Notes: generated by a model from the sequence alone, not told the origin. Counted from the first letter of the stretch, positions 13,058 to 26,996 are shown. The stretch: 64,000 nucleotides of DNA from Cavenderia fasciculata (GCF_000203815.1 NW_004457735.1:1-64000), one strand, 5' to 3'. Program-made: numbers and translations.

Positions 13058-14181
13058 GAGTCCATGAGTACCAATCCAATAGGATGGGTGATAGTTGGTT
13101 GAGTGGTTATTTGATTTGTTGTTGATGATGATGTAGGGTGACATGTTATTGAAAGATGAAACAATGATTGATTTACTAGAATGGCGTGATATAGCCTATC
13201 GATGGTTGTTTGATCTATTGATTGATCATAAATACACTGAGAAAGTGATAGGGTATGAAAATAATGAGAAACTCCGAGTTTGCTAATTATTACATTCAAA
13301 AGATCCCTAGACAGGTAGAATTGATCTACCATTTCGATTGTAGGATCATGACAAGCTGTTTGTTCATCTCGAAGAGCTGATAGTATTGTCGATGCAGATA
13401 ATGTGCCCAATTTAAATGTATTGCAATTAACCAAGCGAATAGAAGATACTTTCTTCCAATTCGACTTGTACCAACGCATAGTTGCAAGTGTATGTTGTTG
13501 GCTAACGCCCACAACAAGTGTGAATGCCTTCATATTATCAAGTGTTTTATGAAATGCTTTTGAAATCAGCAACAACTCTATGTAACGAATAGATGGCAAC
13601 ACTAAATCCTTACTTGCCATACTATACCTAACAATCTTTTCAAGTAAACTACTTGGAAGTTGTTGGATAGATTGTATAGAGAGTACATTGTAGCTACCCG
13701 ATGCGGTATTGGTTGTATTGCTATGACCATTATTATGTTTTGAAGACTTGCTGCCTGTTATACCAGCAAAAAACTGTCTTGGGCTTGGGAGTGTAGAATT
13801 TGGAGGTGACACTTTTCTTGGACTACACCCTCCTAGAAATAGATTTCTAAAGGAGGATGATGAAGATGAGGAGGATGAAGAAGAAGAGGAGGATGAAGAA
13901 GTGGTTGAACTAGTTGTTGTTGTTGTTGTTGTTGTTGTTGTCGTCGATGTGGTTGGATCTCCGGTGACGATGGTTGGAATTGAATTTTCAGATGACGGTG
14001 ATGTTGGTGAAACGGGACAAGTGCCAGTAAATCCAGAGGTAAGTCTACTAACCAAATTGAGATTGAGACTAAACTTTGGCTTTGTATTATTATTATTGAA
14101 ACTCTTTGTAAGCGTTGCTCCTTCTGAAAGATTATTATTATTATTATCAACAACAATGTTTGTTGTTGGATCAAGTGACAT
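11176..14181 (-). CDS. F-box-like/leucine-rich-repeat protein with long poly-Pro
   Basis: One uninterrupted frame of 1001 residues. Residues 1-170 are low-complexity (Asn, Thr and Ser runs). Around 170-225 sits an F-box-like helix pair (QLPSSLLEKIVRYSMASKDL, then ELLLISKAFHKTL). The rest has irregular ribonuclease-inhibitor-type leucine repeats, for example SLSQCIYDQSIDQTTIDRLY, IIDLNISHNLLVNLS, VQKLDLSINRLRDGSALLIS and LETLILDYNFLKSG, interrupted by Asn and Gln runs. Near residues 895-915 there is an uninterrupted Pro run of about 20, encoded by the GGT/GGA tract at 11434-11500. If the F-box is real it would be a substrate adaptor of an SCF ubiquitin ligase; that part is inference. No orthologue is recognised. 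Confidence 0.75.
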
Positions 14182-14755
14182 GATCGAGTTGTTGGAGCCA
14201 CTTGTTTCTTTACAGTACTAGTAGTAGTACCTACCCTCCACCTAGCTAGCTCTATTATTCTTCAAGTATGATGATGATGATGATGATGATTGATGATAGT
14301 ACAGATAAAGGTATGTTAATTTTAGCTAAAAACACAACAAGTAAAATGAATTGTAGTACATACAAAAGACGATGATGGTGATTGATGTAGTTGAATAGCT
14401 ATTGATGTAGAGGTAAAGAAATTATAATTATATAATGATTAAATATATTTTAACGATCGATTATGAAGATGTTATTGGGAGTTAATGGGTTTAAAACTTT
14501 CAATCTTGAAGAGAGGGTATGCTAGAAATAGCTGCAGTGAATCTTGAAACAAATTTTGATTGGAGTTTATCAGCCAACCTCCTTTCAAACCCCCTTCAAC
14601 CGTACGGTACAGAGGTTTGGTTATGATTTTTTTGTTTCTTTTTTTGGTTCTGGTTTTTTTTTTTTAACAAAAGCCAAAAAAGAGATTTTACGTATTGTCC
14701 TTTTGAGAGAGTCTTGTTCTTTGATCATCGACCTTTGCCTCATGATCAATAATAA
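14182..14755. other. Divergent intergenic region with (ATG)n tract
   Basis: Shared upstream region of the LRR gene (minus) and the chaperonin gene (plus). It holds an ATG/GAT repeat at about 14267-14295, T runs at about 14632-14665 and otherwise AT-rich DNA. No gene is seen. Confidence 0.5.
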
Positions 14756-16813
<2,058 letters not shown>

Positions 16814-17127
16814 TTATAATGATCATATCCAATAAATTGCGCATTTTTGATTGTTATCCATAGAAAATTCTTTTTATTATTCTTGTTGTCGTCGTTGTCG
16901 TTGTATAGTGGTCATGTAGGTTTATATATCAGTTCAGTATAAATCATTGTAAGATCGTTTATTTGCTTTGAATCTAGATTAAAATGACGATGATGATGAT
17001 GATGATGATGTTAGTGATCTTGTTTCCAACCAAGTGGTAATTGTTGATGCTGCTGTATGCATTCGCTTATTTTACTACTGTTGCTGCTGCTGCTGCTGCT
17101 GCTGCTTATTGCCTCTTTTTATTCAAG
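16814..17127. other. Intergenic with CTG/CAG and ATG microsatellites
   Basis: Between the 3' ends of the chaperonin and bL36m genes. It contains (GAT)n at about 16984-17011 and (GCT)n at about 17081-17106. No open frame is supported; the tract may lie in the 3' UTR of bL36m. Confidence 0.5.
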
Positions 17128-17256
17128 TTATTGACATACCCATCCTTGCTTTTGCTTATGTCTAACATTTGACGAACAATATACAAATATATTCTTTCCT
17201 CTTCTAAGTAGCTGACAAAAACGGCACATCTTCTTTAATGCTGATACGTGCTTCAT
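17128..17256 (-). CDS. mrpl36: Mitochondrial ribosomal protein bL36m (L36)
   Basis: A 42-codon frame on the minus strand, starting at the ATG at 17256 just after an AT-rich leader (TATATATAAAA) and ending TAA at 17128. It reads MKHVSALKKMCRFCQLLRRG, then a short strand and CSSNVRHKQKQG. This is the bacterial/organellar L36 pattern: Cys11, Cys14 and Cys27 plus His33 as zinc ligands, and a basic HKQKQG tail. The usual length is 37-41 residues. It is a large-subunit protein of the mitochondrial ribosome, and another such protein (mL49) is 7 kb away. The last residues, WVCQ, extend past the usual end; GTATGT there could instead be a splice donor. A gene this short is easily missed. Confidence 0.88.
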   Translation of the reverse strand: MKHVSALKKMCRFCQLLRRGKNIFVYCSSNVRHKQKQGWVCQ

Positions 17257-17442
17257 TTTTATATATATATAGATTGTCTATGAATGTATTATACTACAAA
17301 TAATATTGACGATCTGTTTTCAATGACAAAACGAATGACAGGTGATGATGATTAAAAAATTTTTTGAAAAATAAACAACAAAAAGGTTCCTTTGCAATAT
17401 CTTTATATTATTTTATTTATATAAAAGAGGTAGAGTGCAATA

Positions 17443-18109
17443 ATGGAAGAAGACCAACAACACTTGATCAAATTAATAGCCAACCAATATGCAAATTATT
17501 ATTCATTCTCAAATAGCACAAATGAACAAGCCCACCAAGTAGACAACACCATAGAGAACATGCTTGCTCGAATAGATGAATTTGGTGCTTTTGTTGAAAC
17601 TGTATGTAGAAGCTACTTGGATTGACTGCTTGACATTTGTTGTTGTTGTTGTTGTTGTTGTTTATTTGTTTATTTGTTTATTAATATAATTTGATTTCAG
17701 ATTAAAACAGATACTGACAAGACAGAAAAGGTATTAATACCTCTTTTAGTAGAAAGAAGTAATCAAGTTCAACAATTGTTTCCACTGATAGATCAATTAC
17801 AAACACTTTGTAATGACATTTCTAAAAATCTAAATACTATTGATGAAAGAATCAACCATGCAGAGAAACATCTATCAAATGTTATCTCTTCAACTCCTAC
17901 CTCAAACACTTCTAACCCTTTGAAATGGGTACTATCAAATCTACAACAACAAGTATGATTGACATGTTAACATAATAACACCAATATATATATATATTTG
18001 TATATTTGTATATCAATACTAACACAACAGTTTTGATTATTACAGAAAGAAGAAGATGAGATTTTACAATATTTAAATGCACAACAACAACAGCAACTAC
18101 AACAAAAAG

Positions 18110-18150
<41 letters not shown>

Positions 18151-18294
18151 GTAAAAGAACCATTCCAACATATCAAAACTCACAACACATCGGATTTCTT
18201 TAAGAAATTAAGAAGTGAAATGCAACAGGTCGAATCAAAATCATTCGATTTACCTCCAACAACAACAACAACAACAACAACAACATCATCCTAA
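17443..18294 (+). CDS. BLOC-1 subunit 4 (cappuccino)-like protein
   Basis: Exons 17443-17601, 17701-17952, 18046-18294; 219 residues. Residues about 25-130 are helical and coiled-coil-like: VDNTIENMLARIDEFGAFVE, then LVERSNQVQQLFPLIDQLQT and ISKNLNTIDERINHAEKHL. This order (ENML.RxxEFExL, then xxIDxLExxV, then a closing heptad helix) resembles BLOC1S4/cappuccino, a subunit of the BLOC-1 complex that acts in endosome-to-lysosome-related-organelle traffic. The last third is a Gln tract and a Thr tract with a short conserved-looking HNTSDFFKKLRSEMQ. The identification rests on a short helical region and could be another small coiled-coil complex subunit. Confidence 0.6.
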
Positions 18295-18655
18295 CCATCT
18301 TGTATAGTAGTAGTAGTAGACTTGTGGTGACATACAACATTTCCAAAAAGAAGAGAAATGATTTTATTTCGTCGAGACTATATCGTCGACTTTGGGAATG
18401 TTTGTTAGTGGTAACGATGACATGATCTGTGGCGATGATATCATTGGAGAGGCTGTAGAAATCTCGATATAGGGAAATGATTCTTTATGCAATGCTTTGT
18501 TATTTTTAAATATTTGTAAACTATACTTTATACTAATCATCTAATAATAAATTTAAATTAATAATTAAATAATAATTAATATTACTATCTTTGTCATACA
18601 GTTAAAATACTCCACAAAATATAGGAGAATATTAAAAAAATCTTCAAAGACATGG
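18295..18655. other. Convergent intergenic region
   Basis: Space between the 3' ends of the BLOC1S4-like gene and the small membrane-protein gene. AT-rich with a TAG/GTA repeat near 18306. Nothing else is seen. Confidence 0.5.
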
Positions 18656-19090
18656 TTACTTTGATCCAATTTGAATGATTGATTGTATCGTAAGCATTGT
18701 TGTGTAAGAATTGAAACAAGTTGTATGAAGTAAAAAAGAAGCATAGTTCTGCAACAGAACAATACTCAATTTAATCAAAATTTTAAAAAGAAATTTTGTA
18801 AGTTTGGATTGCCATCTTCTCTATCATATTGTGATAAGCGTACATACGACAATGACACAACTTTTTTGGTATTGCCTAATTGCAAAAATGCCAACAAAAC
18901 AATTAAAACTAGAGAGCATACAAAAAAATAGACCTAGATATCCAGTTAATGAAGAGGGTATACTCATTACGGAGAGTATAAGTAATAGAATTATTACTGC
19001 CAACTTTGTTTTGTCCTGATCATCCAGATCATTGTAATCATCGAGTATTGAAAATATATAAATATAACAAAAATGATCTTTGATTCCCAT
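18656..19090 (-). CDS. Small predicted membrane protein, unrecognised
   Basis: Exons (minus) 19090-18848 and 18748-18656; 111 residues, phase kept across a GTATGT...TTGCAG intron. The N-terminus is acidic (DDYNDLDDQDKTK), followed by two hydrophobic segments, LAVIILLLILSVMSIPSSL and LGLFFCMLSSFNCFVGIFAI, then a positively charged turn (RQYQK) and a third weakly hydrophobic stretch. This looks like a small ER or vesicle membrane protein, but no family is recognised. Support is only the open frame, the splice signals and clear membrane segments. Confidence 0.5.
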
Positions 19091-19343
19091 TTCTTTTATT
19101 AAATAATAATAATAATAGAATTAATTAATAATGATACTAATAAAATGAAAGAGGTTTTTTTTTGTAAACTTTTAAAGTGTATTTATTAGTTCAGCCACTT
19201 TTAATAATAAATTTTTATTATTTTCATTTTTTTTTAATTTTTTTATGCATCTTTTGAAAGACGAACGAATCAATTTTTTGCCTCATCCTTTTATCGTCCA
19301 CACAAAAAAAGAGAGAGAGAGAGAGATAACGAGAAAGAGAGAG

Positions 19344-21712
19344 ATGGATCTAAGTAAAACATTAATTACCGAGAAATCGAATAATTCAAATATTAGTGAA
19401 TCACTCATCGATGGAGAGACTACTTTTGAATCGATGTGTCTCGATATGAGAATCATTAAAGCAGTTAAAAAGATTGGTTATGAACATCCAACGCTAATTC
19501 AAGCAAAATCTATACCTCTATCACTTCAAGGAAAAGATATACTTGCAAAAGCTAGAACTGGTAGTGGAAAGACTGCAGCCTACACCATACCTATCGTTCA
19601 AAAGATTTTAATGGCAAAACAAAATGTATTTATTTATAAACATAGTACTACTAAAAACCGCAAACCTTTTAACAACAATCCTCCTTCCTCTCATTTATTT
19701 AAAAAAGACCAAAATTCCAAGCAGTAAAGGAGCAGGTGTTAAAGCAGTTATCCTCGTTCCAACCAAAGAACTTTGTGAACAGGTACAACAAAATTTACTT
19801 CAAATCTGTTTCTATTGTACACATCTTATCAATGTTGTTCATCTTGGTAGCGAACAATCAGTCGATGAACAAAGAGGAATGCTCAGAGATGTACCAGATA
19901 TCATCATTTCGACACCAACCAGATTGGTCAATCATCTAAAGAATCAAAACATCAAATTAGACATGTCACTCGAAATGTTGGTCATTGATGAAGCCGATCT
20001 CGTATTGTCATATGGCTACCAAGAAGACATCCAAACCATTAAATCTTTTCTTCCAAAAGTTTGTCAAGGATTTCTCATGTCTGCCACCCTTACTCCCCAA
20101 GTTGATGAACTTAAAAAACTTATTCTTCATACTCCTGTAATTATAATTTAGTAATAATAATCAAAACAAAGTCTAATTTATTTTTTTTATTTAGGCAATT
20201 CTAAGATTAGAAGAAGATCAAAGTGAAAAGACAAATCTTACAGAGTATTCAATCAAGACTGTTTCATTTGATAGATATCTATTAATTTTTACATTGTTGA
20301 GATTAAAATTGATGCAAGGAAAGATTTTGTTTTTTGTCAATGACACTTTCCAATGCTACAAACTCAAATTATTCCTCGAACAATTCCACATCAGAGCTGC
20401 TGTACTAAACTCTGAATTACCAATCAATTCAAGACATCATATCATTTTACAATTCAATAAGGGTATCTATGATTATTTGATCGCAACCGATGAATCATTT
20501 AAATCAACAAAGTCGGAACTTAAAGATTTTGATGAAATCGATTCTGAAGAAGAAAATGACCAAGATGATGTTTCTCAAGATGAAGAAGAAGAAGATAATG
20601 ATGAAGACGAAGAAGATAATGATGAAGACGAAGAAGAAGAAGAAGAAGAAGAAGATCAAGATAGTGATGAGGAGAACCAAGATCAAGATAGTGACGACGA
20701 GGTTCAAGAGATTCCAGAAAAGTCTACATCTAAAAAATCAATTCAAGTTAAAGAAGAACCAAAAGAAAGCGAAGAAGAGCAAGAAGACGACGAGGAAAGT
20801 GAAAATGATGAAGATTCCTTCTTTAGCAAAGGTGAAGAGATGGAAGTCAAGGAAGAAGAGGAAGAAGAAAAGGACCGTAAACCATCGAAATTGGCTGACA
20901 AGGAATATGGTGTTGCTAGAGGAATAGATTTTAAGAATGTTGATATTGGTAAATATTAAAAACTTTTCGACAAATTATTAATATTATCATTATTATTATT
21001 AACATATTTGATAATTTCAAATTTTCATTTAAATTTAGTTATAAACTTTGATTTCCCTAGAACCTATAAAAATTATGTACATCGTGTTGGTAGAACAGCT
21101 AGAGGTAATAGTAAAGGAGTGGCATTGTCATTTGTAACCAAGAGAAACGAGCCACTTTTAAAAAAGATTCAAAGAAAGAGAGCTGAACACGGTTACAATG
21201 TCAAGCCATTTGAATTCAAGATGGCCACTATCGAAGGATTTAGATATCGTGTCGAAGATGTTCTCAATAGTGTCACCAAAAATACTATTTCCAGAGCAAG
21301 AAAGACTGAACTCGAGCAAGAAATTATTAATAGCGAGAAACTCAAGAACCATTTCAAGGAAAACCCAAAAGATTTAGAAATTTTAAAGCATGATATCCCA
21401 TTGACAAGAAAACACGATCTCAAGGAGCATCTTGGCTATATTCCAGAGTATCTTGTTCCAGATGCTCTCAAAAAGACTGTCAATGGAAAATCTTCTTCTG
21501 GCAAGTTACCAATCATTAAATCTGGTCGTGGCAACAGCAGCAACAACAACAACAACAAAAATAGACAATCACAAAACAAAAAGAGAAAAGGAAACTCTAG
21601 TGGTGGTCCAGTTAAATTGTCTCAAAAGGATGTAAACAAATTTAAAGGTGAATCAACAACAACAACAGCAGCAACATCAGGTAATAGACAAGTAAAGAAA
21701 CAAAAGAAATAA
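19344..21712 (+). CDS. ddx56: DEAD-box RNA helicase DDX56/Dbp9
   Basis: Exons 19344-19625, 19708-20136, 20195-20948, 21039-21712; 712 residues. The start MDLSK follows a GA-rich leader; an upstream in-frame ATG (19245) gives a Lys/Arg-rich run from that leader and is rejected. Motifs: Q motif (HPTLIQAKSIP), I (ARTGSGKT), Ia (VPTKELCEQ), Ib (STPTRL), II (DEAD), III (SAT), V (GVARGIDF) and VI (HRVGRTARG). A long Asp/Glu-rich insertion separates IATDES from the motif V region; DDX56/Dbp9 helicases are known for an acidic insertion at this place. The C-terminus is Lys/Asn-rich and basic. The family acts in the nucleolus in assembly of the 60S ribosomal subunit. Confidence 0.93.
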
Positions 21713-21771
21713 AATACTATTTTTTTTTTGGTAAACTTGGTTCAATTTTTGGCAATGTACCATTCCTCGAT

Positions 21772-23222
21772 TTATAAATAATAGGATGAATAATTATTCA
21801 TATCGGTCAAATTTCTTAGTGAAGATAATTGATCGTCAAAGTAGATCTGATATTGTTGTTTGTTGAATAGTCTAATGATTGAAAAGTCATGAGATGGTCT
21901 CAATAGTGCTTGGAGTTGTTTGTTAATGTCCTCCAAAGTTTCATCGTCTAGACCATCATAGAATTCCAATGCCAAAGGTATAAACTTGTTACAATAGATC
22001 TATATAGTATGAAATCCTTTAGTTTTGACAAATTCTTCAAAAATGACATTATTACACTATTTAGATTGTACATACATTAAAGGTTGGAGAGTCATTTAAT
22101 CGATAGAAATGCTCCAAAATATCTAAAATGACCTTCATACATAGTAAATCTCGATTTGTAAGACCCAAATCATTGGACATTGATAAAATATGCTTGAAAT
22201 TAAAAAAGTTAATATATAGGTACAAGTAGTTGGTGGTCATATAGGATACAAACCCAGAGTTGAGAAATGGAGGGCAAATAAACAGATATAAAATGCTTTT
22301 GTGACGTATACGGTGATTGTTCACTCAACATCATATAGTAACACAGGAACTGTGATAGAAATCTTCTACCACACTCTACTGGATATATATTATTATTGCG
22401 TAATCGGTTAAACATGAACCATCCAACTGATCCATATCGAATACTAATTGGATGGTTTAAAATATTTACATTTTTGAATATCCATTCAAGACCATCCTTT
22501 GCCTCTTCAATCAATATATTATTATTACTACTATTTACATTATTTTCTATTTCTTCACTTTCACTTTCACTTTCTTCTTCTTCCTCTTCTTCTTCTTCTT
22601 CCTCCTCCTCTTCCTCTAAAATCTCCTCATAATTATCATAGTCTTGTTCATTTTCCTCTTCGTCATCTTGAAAGTAGTATTCCTCTTCAAAGTCCATTTC
22701 ATCGTCATAGTCGTCTTCCTCCTCCTCCTCCTCCTCTTCTTCTTCTTCTTCCTCCTCTTGGTCATCGGAAGCTCCTTCATCTTGATTTTCTTCTTCCTCC
22801 CCCTCTTCCTCCCTATAGATTAGCCCTTCTATATCTTCTTCCTCACTATTATCTTGATCGTTTTGGTGTTGCTCTACATGACGACGTATATGATACAAAA
22901 CATGGAATCTCTCCCCAGAGTCATTTGACCAATATTCTTCCTCTTCCTCCTCTATTGTTTGTTCTAGTTCTTGTTCTGGTGGTTGTTGTTCTGGTGGTTG
23001 CTGTGAGATAGAAGAGGTGGTTGTAAGATTTGTTTGTGATGGTGACAAAGCTGGAACATTTTGTTCGTCGACTGGTAATGACAAGGAAGCAGGAGACGTG
23101 GTGGAACGATCGCCAATGGTAACTGGAATTCTCTCTTCATTGGTGGACGGTGACTGAAGATTGTGGTCTTTATCTTCAAGTTGCAATGATAATGATAATG
23201 ATGATGACGGCAACGTTGATGT

Positions 23223-23318
<96 letters not shown>

Positions 23319-23471
23319 CGATGACGATGATGATGATGATAACGTTGATGATGGTAATGAAACACTGCCTATACGAGTATTAAAAATACCACTATTGTTA
23401 TTATTATTTATCATTGTCGTCGTATGCACCTGTTGGGTGTTTCGATGCCTATTTGTATTATTTCTGATCAT
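21772..23471 (-). CDS. Acidic, Ser-rich protein with conserved-looking C-terminal domain, unknown function
   Basis: Exons (minus) 23471-22254, 22192-22076, 21999-21772; 520 residues. Residues about 40-100 contain a Ser tract of about 35 encoded by (TCA)n, then come Pro/Gln- and Glu-rich segments. From about residue 325 the sequence becomes ordinary and helical: EEAKDGLEWIFKNVNILNHP, GSVGWFMFNRLRNNNIYPVE, then LTNRDLLCMKVILDILEHFY and ALEFYDGLDDETLEDINKQL. The order suggests an alpha-helical domain of about 190 residues spread over three exons. I do not recognise it. The first donor is GTTTGT, weaker than the others here, so that junction is the least certain. The start is the first ATG; upstream frame codons are AAT/ATA repeats. 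Confidence 0.65.
23220..23341. repeat. (GAT)n/(TCA)n trinucleotide tract
   Basis: About 40 nearly pure repeats coding for Ser on the minus strand in the acidic Ser-rich gene. It also creates spurious Met, Asp and His frames. Confidence 0.95.
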
Positions 23472-24068
23472 TATTGTTATTATTATTATTATGATTAACA
23501 AATTGGTTTAATTTAAAATTTTTAATATAAACAAAAAATGAATATTTATTTTCTTTGGGGGTTTTGAAAATTTTTGGTTGGGAGTACCGCCTCAGAATCT
23601 ATTTATTTGTAAAACTTATTTCTCTCTATGGTCTTCTTTATTTTTAATTATTCTTTTACCAATCGATAGATCTTTCATTATCTATCNNNNNNNNNNNNNN
23701 NNNNNNNNNNNNNNNNNNNNNNNNNNNNNNNNNNNNNNNNNNNNNNNNNNNNNNNNNNNNNNNNNNNNNNNNNNNNNNNNNNNNNNCATAAATATGAAAG
23801 TCCCCCCCCCAGCTGTAAGTTATTAGATAGAAAATATAATGTTGATCTCAATTTACTGTATTTTTCCCCTTTTTTTCTGTACTTTGTTCTTTTTTTTTAC
23901 TTTGTCTGTTTTTTTTTTCTTTCCTCAATTCAAAATAAAAGTTCAAATGCTCATTCATTCATTTTGTTTTTTTTTTTTTTTTTAATTTTTTCATGAATTC
24001 TGCACTGAATTTGACGTCAAACACAAACACATTTTATCTTTAGTACTCGACTTGATATCATATAGAAA
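23472..24068. other. Divergent intergenic region containing an assembly gap
   Basis: Upstream region of both the Ser-rich gene (minus) and mL49 (plus). It includes the N run, a C9 homopolymer just after it and several T runs. An inferred frame crossing the gap is meaningless. Confidence 0.7.
23687..23786. other. Scaffold gap of 100 N
   Basis: Exactly 100 N, the conventional placeholder for a gap of unknown size. Sequence between 23686 and 23787 is therefore missing and distances across it are not real. Confidence 0.98.
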
Positions 24069-24662
24069 ATGTTTGCACTTAAGAGATCGTCTAGTTTATT
24101 TTCAACTTTATACATATCATCAGCATCATCTTATGCTCCTACTGCAGCGATTGGTAGTAGTTTGATAACTGGTAGTCTTTATAATAGTCAATCAACATCA
24201 ACAACAACAACATATAATAATATATTCAGATCGTATTGTAGTACTACTACTACTGCATCATTGGAAGCAACAACTCAATCCAACAACATTGAAAACACCA
24301 TTCCAAAAAAGAAAAAGATCAAACAATACAAACTAAATACAGTATCACCACTTAAATATCCAATAGTGAATACAATCACCAACATCAACACTGTCAAAGC
24401 ACTTGGAGGAACAGAAAATTTACCATTCCACTTTGAAAGAACTGATAGTGGTCGTTTAGGTGTTTATAGTGATATTATTAGAAGTAGAAACTGTCAAGAG
24501 ACTGTTGTTCGCAAATTCTCTGGCAACGCCGACGAAATCATCTCTGAAATCAAAAATATAATTGGACAAGATGTCGATATTCAACAAAGAGAATCATCTA
24601 TAGTCATAAAAGGAAATTATACTCAACCCATAGTTTTATGGTTAGTTGCTCTAGGTTTCTAA
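24069..24662 (+). CDS. mrpl49: Mitochondrial ribosomal protein mL49 (Img2 family)
   Basis: A single exon of 197 residues. The first 75 residues are Ser/Thr/Tyr/Arg-rich with few acids, as in a mitochondrial targeting sequence. The C-terminal half matches the L49/Img2 family: LPFHFERTDSGRLGVYSDI, then ETVVRKFSGNADEIISEI and, at the very end, VIKGNYTQPIVLWLVALGF. Proteins of this family carry exactly this LPFxVxRT...LPVYxD start and a WLxxLGF end. It sits on the mitochondrial large ribosomal subunit. A CRE-like TGACGTCA lies about 60 bp upstream (24011-24018). Confidence 0.92.
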   Translation: MFALKRSSSLFSTLYISSASSYAPTAAIGSSLITGSLYNSQSTSTTTTYNNIFRSYCSTTTTASLEATTQSNNIENTIPKKKKIKQYKLNTVSPLKYPIVNTITNINTVKALGGTENLPFHFERTDSGRLGVYSDIIRSRNCQETVVRKFSGNADEIISEIKNIIGQDVDIQQRESSIVIKGNYTQPIVLWLVALGF

Positions 24663-24757
24663 AATTCTAGAAATAAAAATAATAATAATAATCAAAATAA
24701 TCAAAATAATAATTTTATGGTCATTTTCGATCAAATTATTTGGTAAATGTATTTAAA

Positions 24758-25914
24758 TTAATTAATTTCCATACTGTTATCAATCATCAATTCTTCATCT
24801 TGCTCTATTATTGAAGAAATATTCTCTTCCATTTCGTCCTCTTCTTCTTCTTCTTCTTCTTCATCTTCAGAATGATTTTCCAAGTATCCAGCAAGTCTTG
24901 TCAATGATTGTTTCATTTTTGATGCAATATCTCCTAGTTCATCCAAGTTGAGATTAAATTTACTATTTTCGTTGTGTTGTTCTTTTTCTTTTCGTTCTGT
25001 CAGTTTTTTGATTTGGTAAAGATCCTTTTCCAACTGTTTCTTTTCAACGAGCAATTGTTGGCTCTTTGATGACTCTCCAGAAAATTTATCTTTAAATCTT
25101 TGAATTTGGTCCTTTAACTCTCGGATTTCATCTACCATCTTGCTGCTGTCGTCGTCATCCTCCTCCATGATACTAAGCGTATTTTCTGTAAAGTCCCCTG
25201 TTGTCAGGCTGTTTGACGCTCCCCCGCCACCACCACCACCACCACCACCACAACTTGATGATGTATCGACACTTCTTCGATCTCCTCTGAGCATAGTTTT
25301 GATCCTAGTGGATCCAATGACAAAAGGTGATGTGGCAGGTGTCCATCCACCATTACGAGATTGATATGGAGTTGTTGGTGTTGAAATGGCTTCACTAATA
25401 TTATCACTGCTATCGCTTTTAATAATATTTGATTCAATGTTGTTGTAGTTGTTGTTATTGTTATTGTTGTTATTATTGTTGTTATTGTTGTTGTCTTGTT
25501 TCTTTTTTTTTAATAATTCCGGACTAACTGGGGCAGGTGTTGAAAATGATCTTGACCGAGTAATCATTGATGTTATCGATTGAGCAATTGATGATGGAGT
25601 TGTAGGATTATTTGTTGTAGTACTACTTGTTGGGTCCGTTTTCTTTTTAATGGCAACATATTTTTTCTTCAACTTTAGATACTTTTTTTCAAGATCCATT
25701 TTAATTTTCGATTCTCTTTCAAAATTTAATTTCATTTGTTTTAATTCCTCCTCTACTGTTAACTGGGTTGGTTTCAATGGAAAAGGTATTGGTGTCGATA
25801 CATTATTGCCTAAGCTGTCTTTTCTCTTTGATTTAAGTGCAGAGAATGAAAACGATCTGTTTTTGGTTCCTCTTTCACTTGCAGGTGATGATGGTATTGC
25901 AAATGTATTGTTAT

Positions 25915-25945
<31 letters not shown>

Positions 25946-26996
25946 GCTACTATTTATACTATGATCCAACGGTACAATGATTGTAGAGGATGTTGTTGAA
26001 AATTGATTGATTTCTTGTGATGATGATGACAACATTGGATTTGGGTTATTATTTACACTATTGTTGTTGTTGTTGTTGTTGTTGTTATTGTTGTTATTGT
26101 TATTATGATAAACATTAAGAGGAGAAAGTGGAGGAAGGAGTAATTCTGGTCTTGATTTTTTTAGAATTGATCGTATGGACTCAACCCATTCATCCATCTC
26201 TATCTGATTCCTACATCTAAATATATATTCTTTTTTTTCTCTATTATTTTGATTATTATTTTGATTATTTGAAAGTGGAGAATAATGAAATATTACAAAA
26301 GAATATTTCCTATTGATATCTCTATCAACATTGATAATATCAGAGAATGAAATAAAATCACTTGTGCCAGTGTCATTTTCGCTGGTTGTATGCACTAATC
26401 TTTGAGAATACAACCTAAGATACCTTGTATCCCATATGTTTGCAAGCGATGATAATTTTTGAACTTTTCCTTCTTTTAGACCTTTGATCGTCAAAAGTGT
26501 ATTCTTTCTATTTTTAAATCCTGGTCTTCTTTTAATTTGAATGTTATCCTTTATATATATATAAAGAGATGAGGATAAGATATTGGATCATGTGTGCGTG
26601 TGTGTGTGTGATAATTGATTCTATTTCACTTACAGAACTATTTATAGAGTACAAAGATAATAATGAGTTATCATCTAACCATTGACCTCCTCCCCTACCT
26701 CCATGTTTTGGTTCATTGGAAGAAGAAGAGGAAGATGATGATTTTGAACAAAGGTAAAGACTATATCCAGGTTGAAGAGATCCTAATTGGGTAGCATACT
26801 GAATGACATCTGAAACCTTTTGATGGTTATGTATTAATAAGATCTTTGATATGATTGATGAGGTGGGTGGGAATAATAGTTTAACTAATATACCACTACT
26901 ACTACTACTACTACTACTACCAACACTACCTCCTCCTGCTGCTGCTGCTGTTGTTGTGGTTGAGGTTGAGGTTGGCATGTTTGTTGTATTCATCAT
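24758..26996 (-). CDS. PH-domain protein with N-terminal ubiquitin-like region and coiled coil
   Basis: Exons (minus) 26996-26634 and 26548-24758; 717 residues. Residues about 35-120 (GILVKLLFPP, then VSDVIQYATQLGSLQPGYSL) look like a ubiquitin-like/FERM F0 or Ras-associating fold broken by a Ser run. Residues about 140-230 form a PH domain: KEGKVQKLSSLANIWDTRYL, SFSDIINVDRDINRKYSFVI, ending EMDEWVESIRSILKK. Then come Asn tracts, a basic Ser-rich part, coiled-coil segments (VEEELKQMKLNFERESKIKM and EIRELKDQIQRFKDKFSGES) and an acidic tail. Likely a membrane or cytoskeletal adaptor binding phosphoinositides. The pair of a ubiquitin-like fold and a PH domain recalls FERM proteins, but no complete FERM is seen. 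Confidence 0.75.

Noticed and set aside
19245-19343. Upstream in-frame ATG of the DDX56 gene
   Set aside because: The extension is an Arg/Glu run from a GAGA leader; DDX56 proteins start shortly before the Q motif, as with MDLSK.
23150-23511. Poly-Met, poly-Asp and poly-His frames
   Set aside because: They are shadow frames of the (GAT)n tract that codes for Ser in the minus-strand gene.
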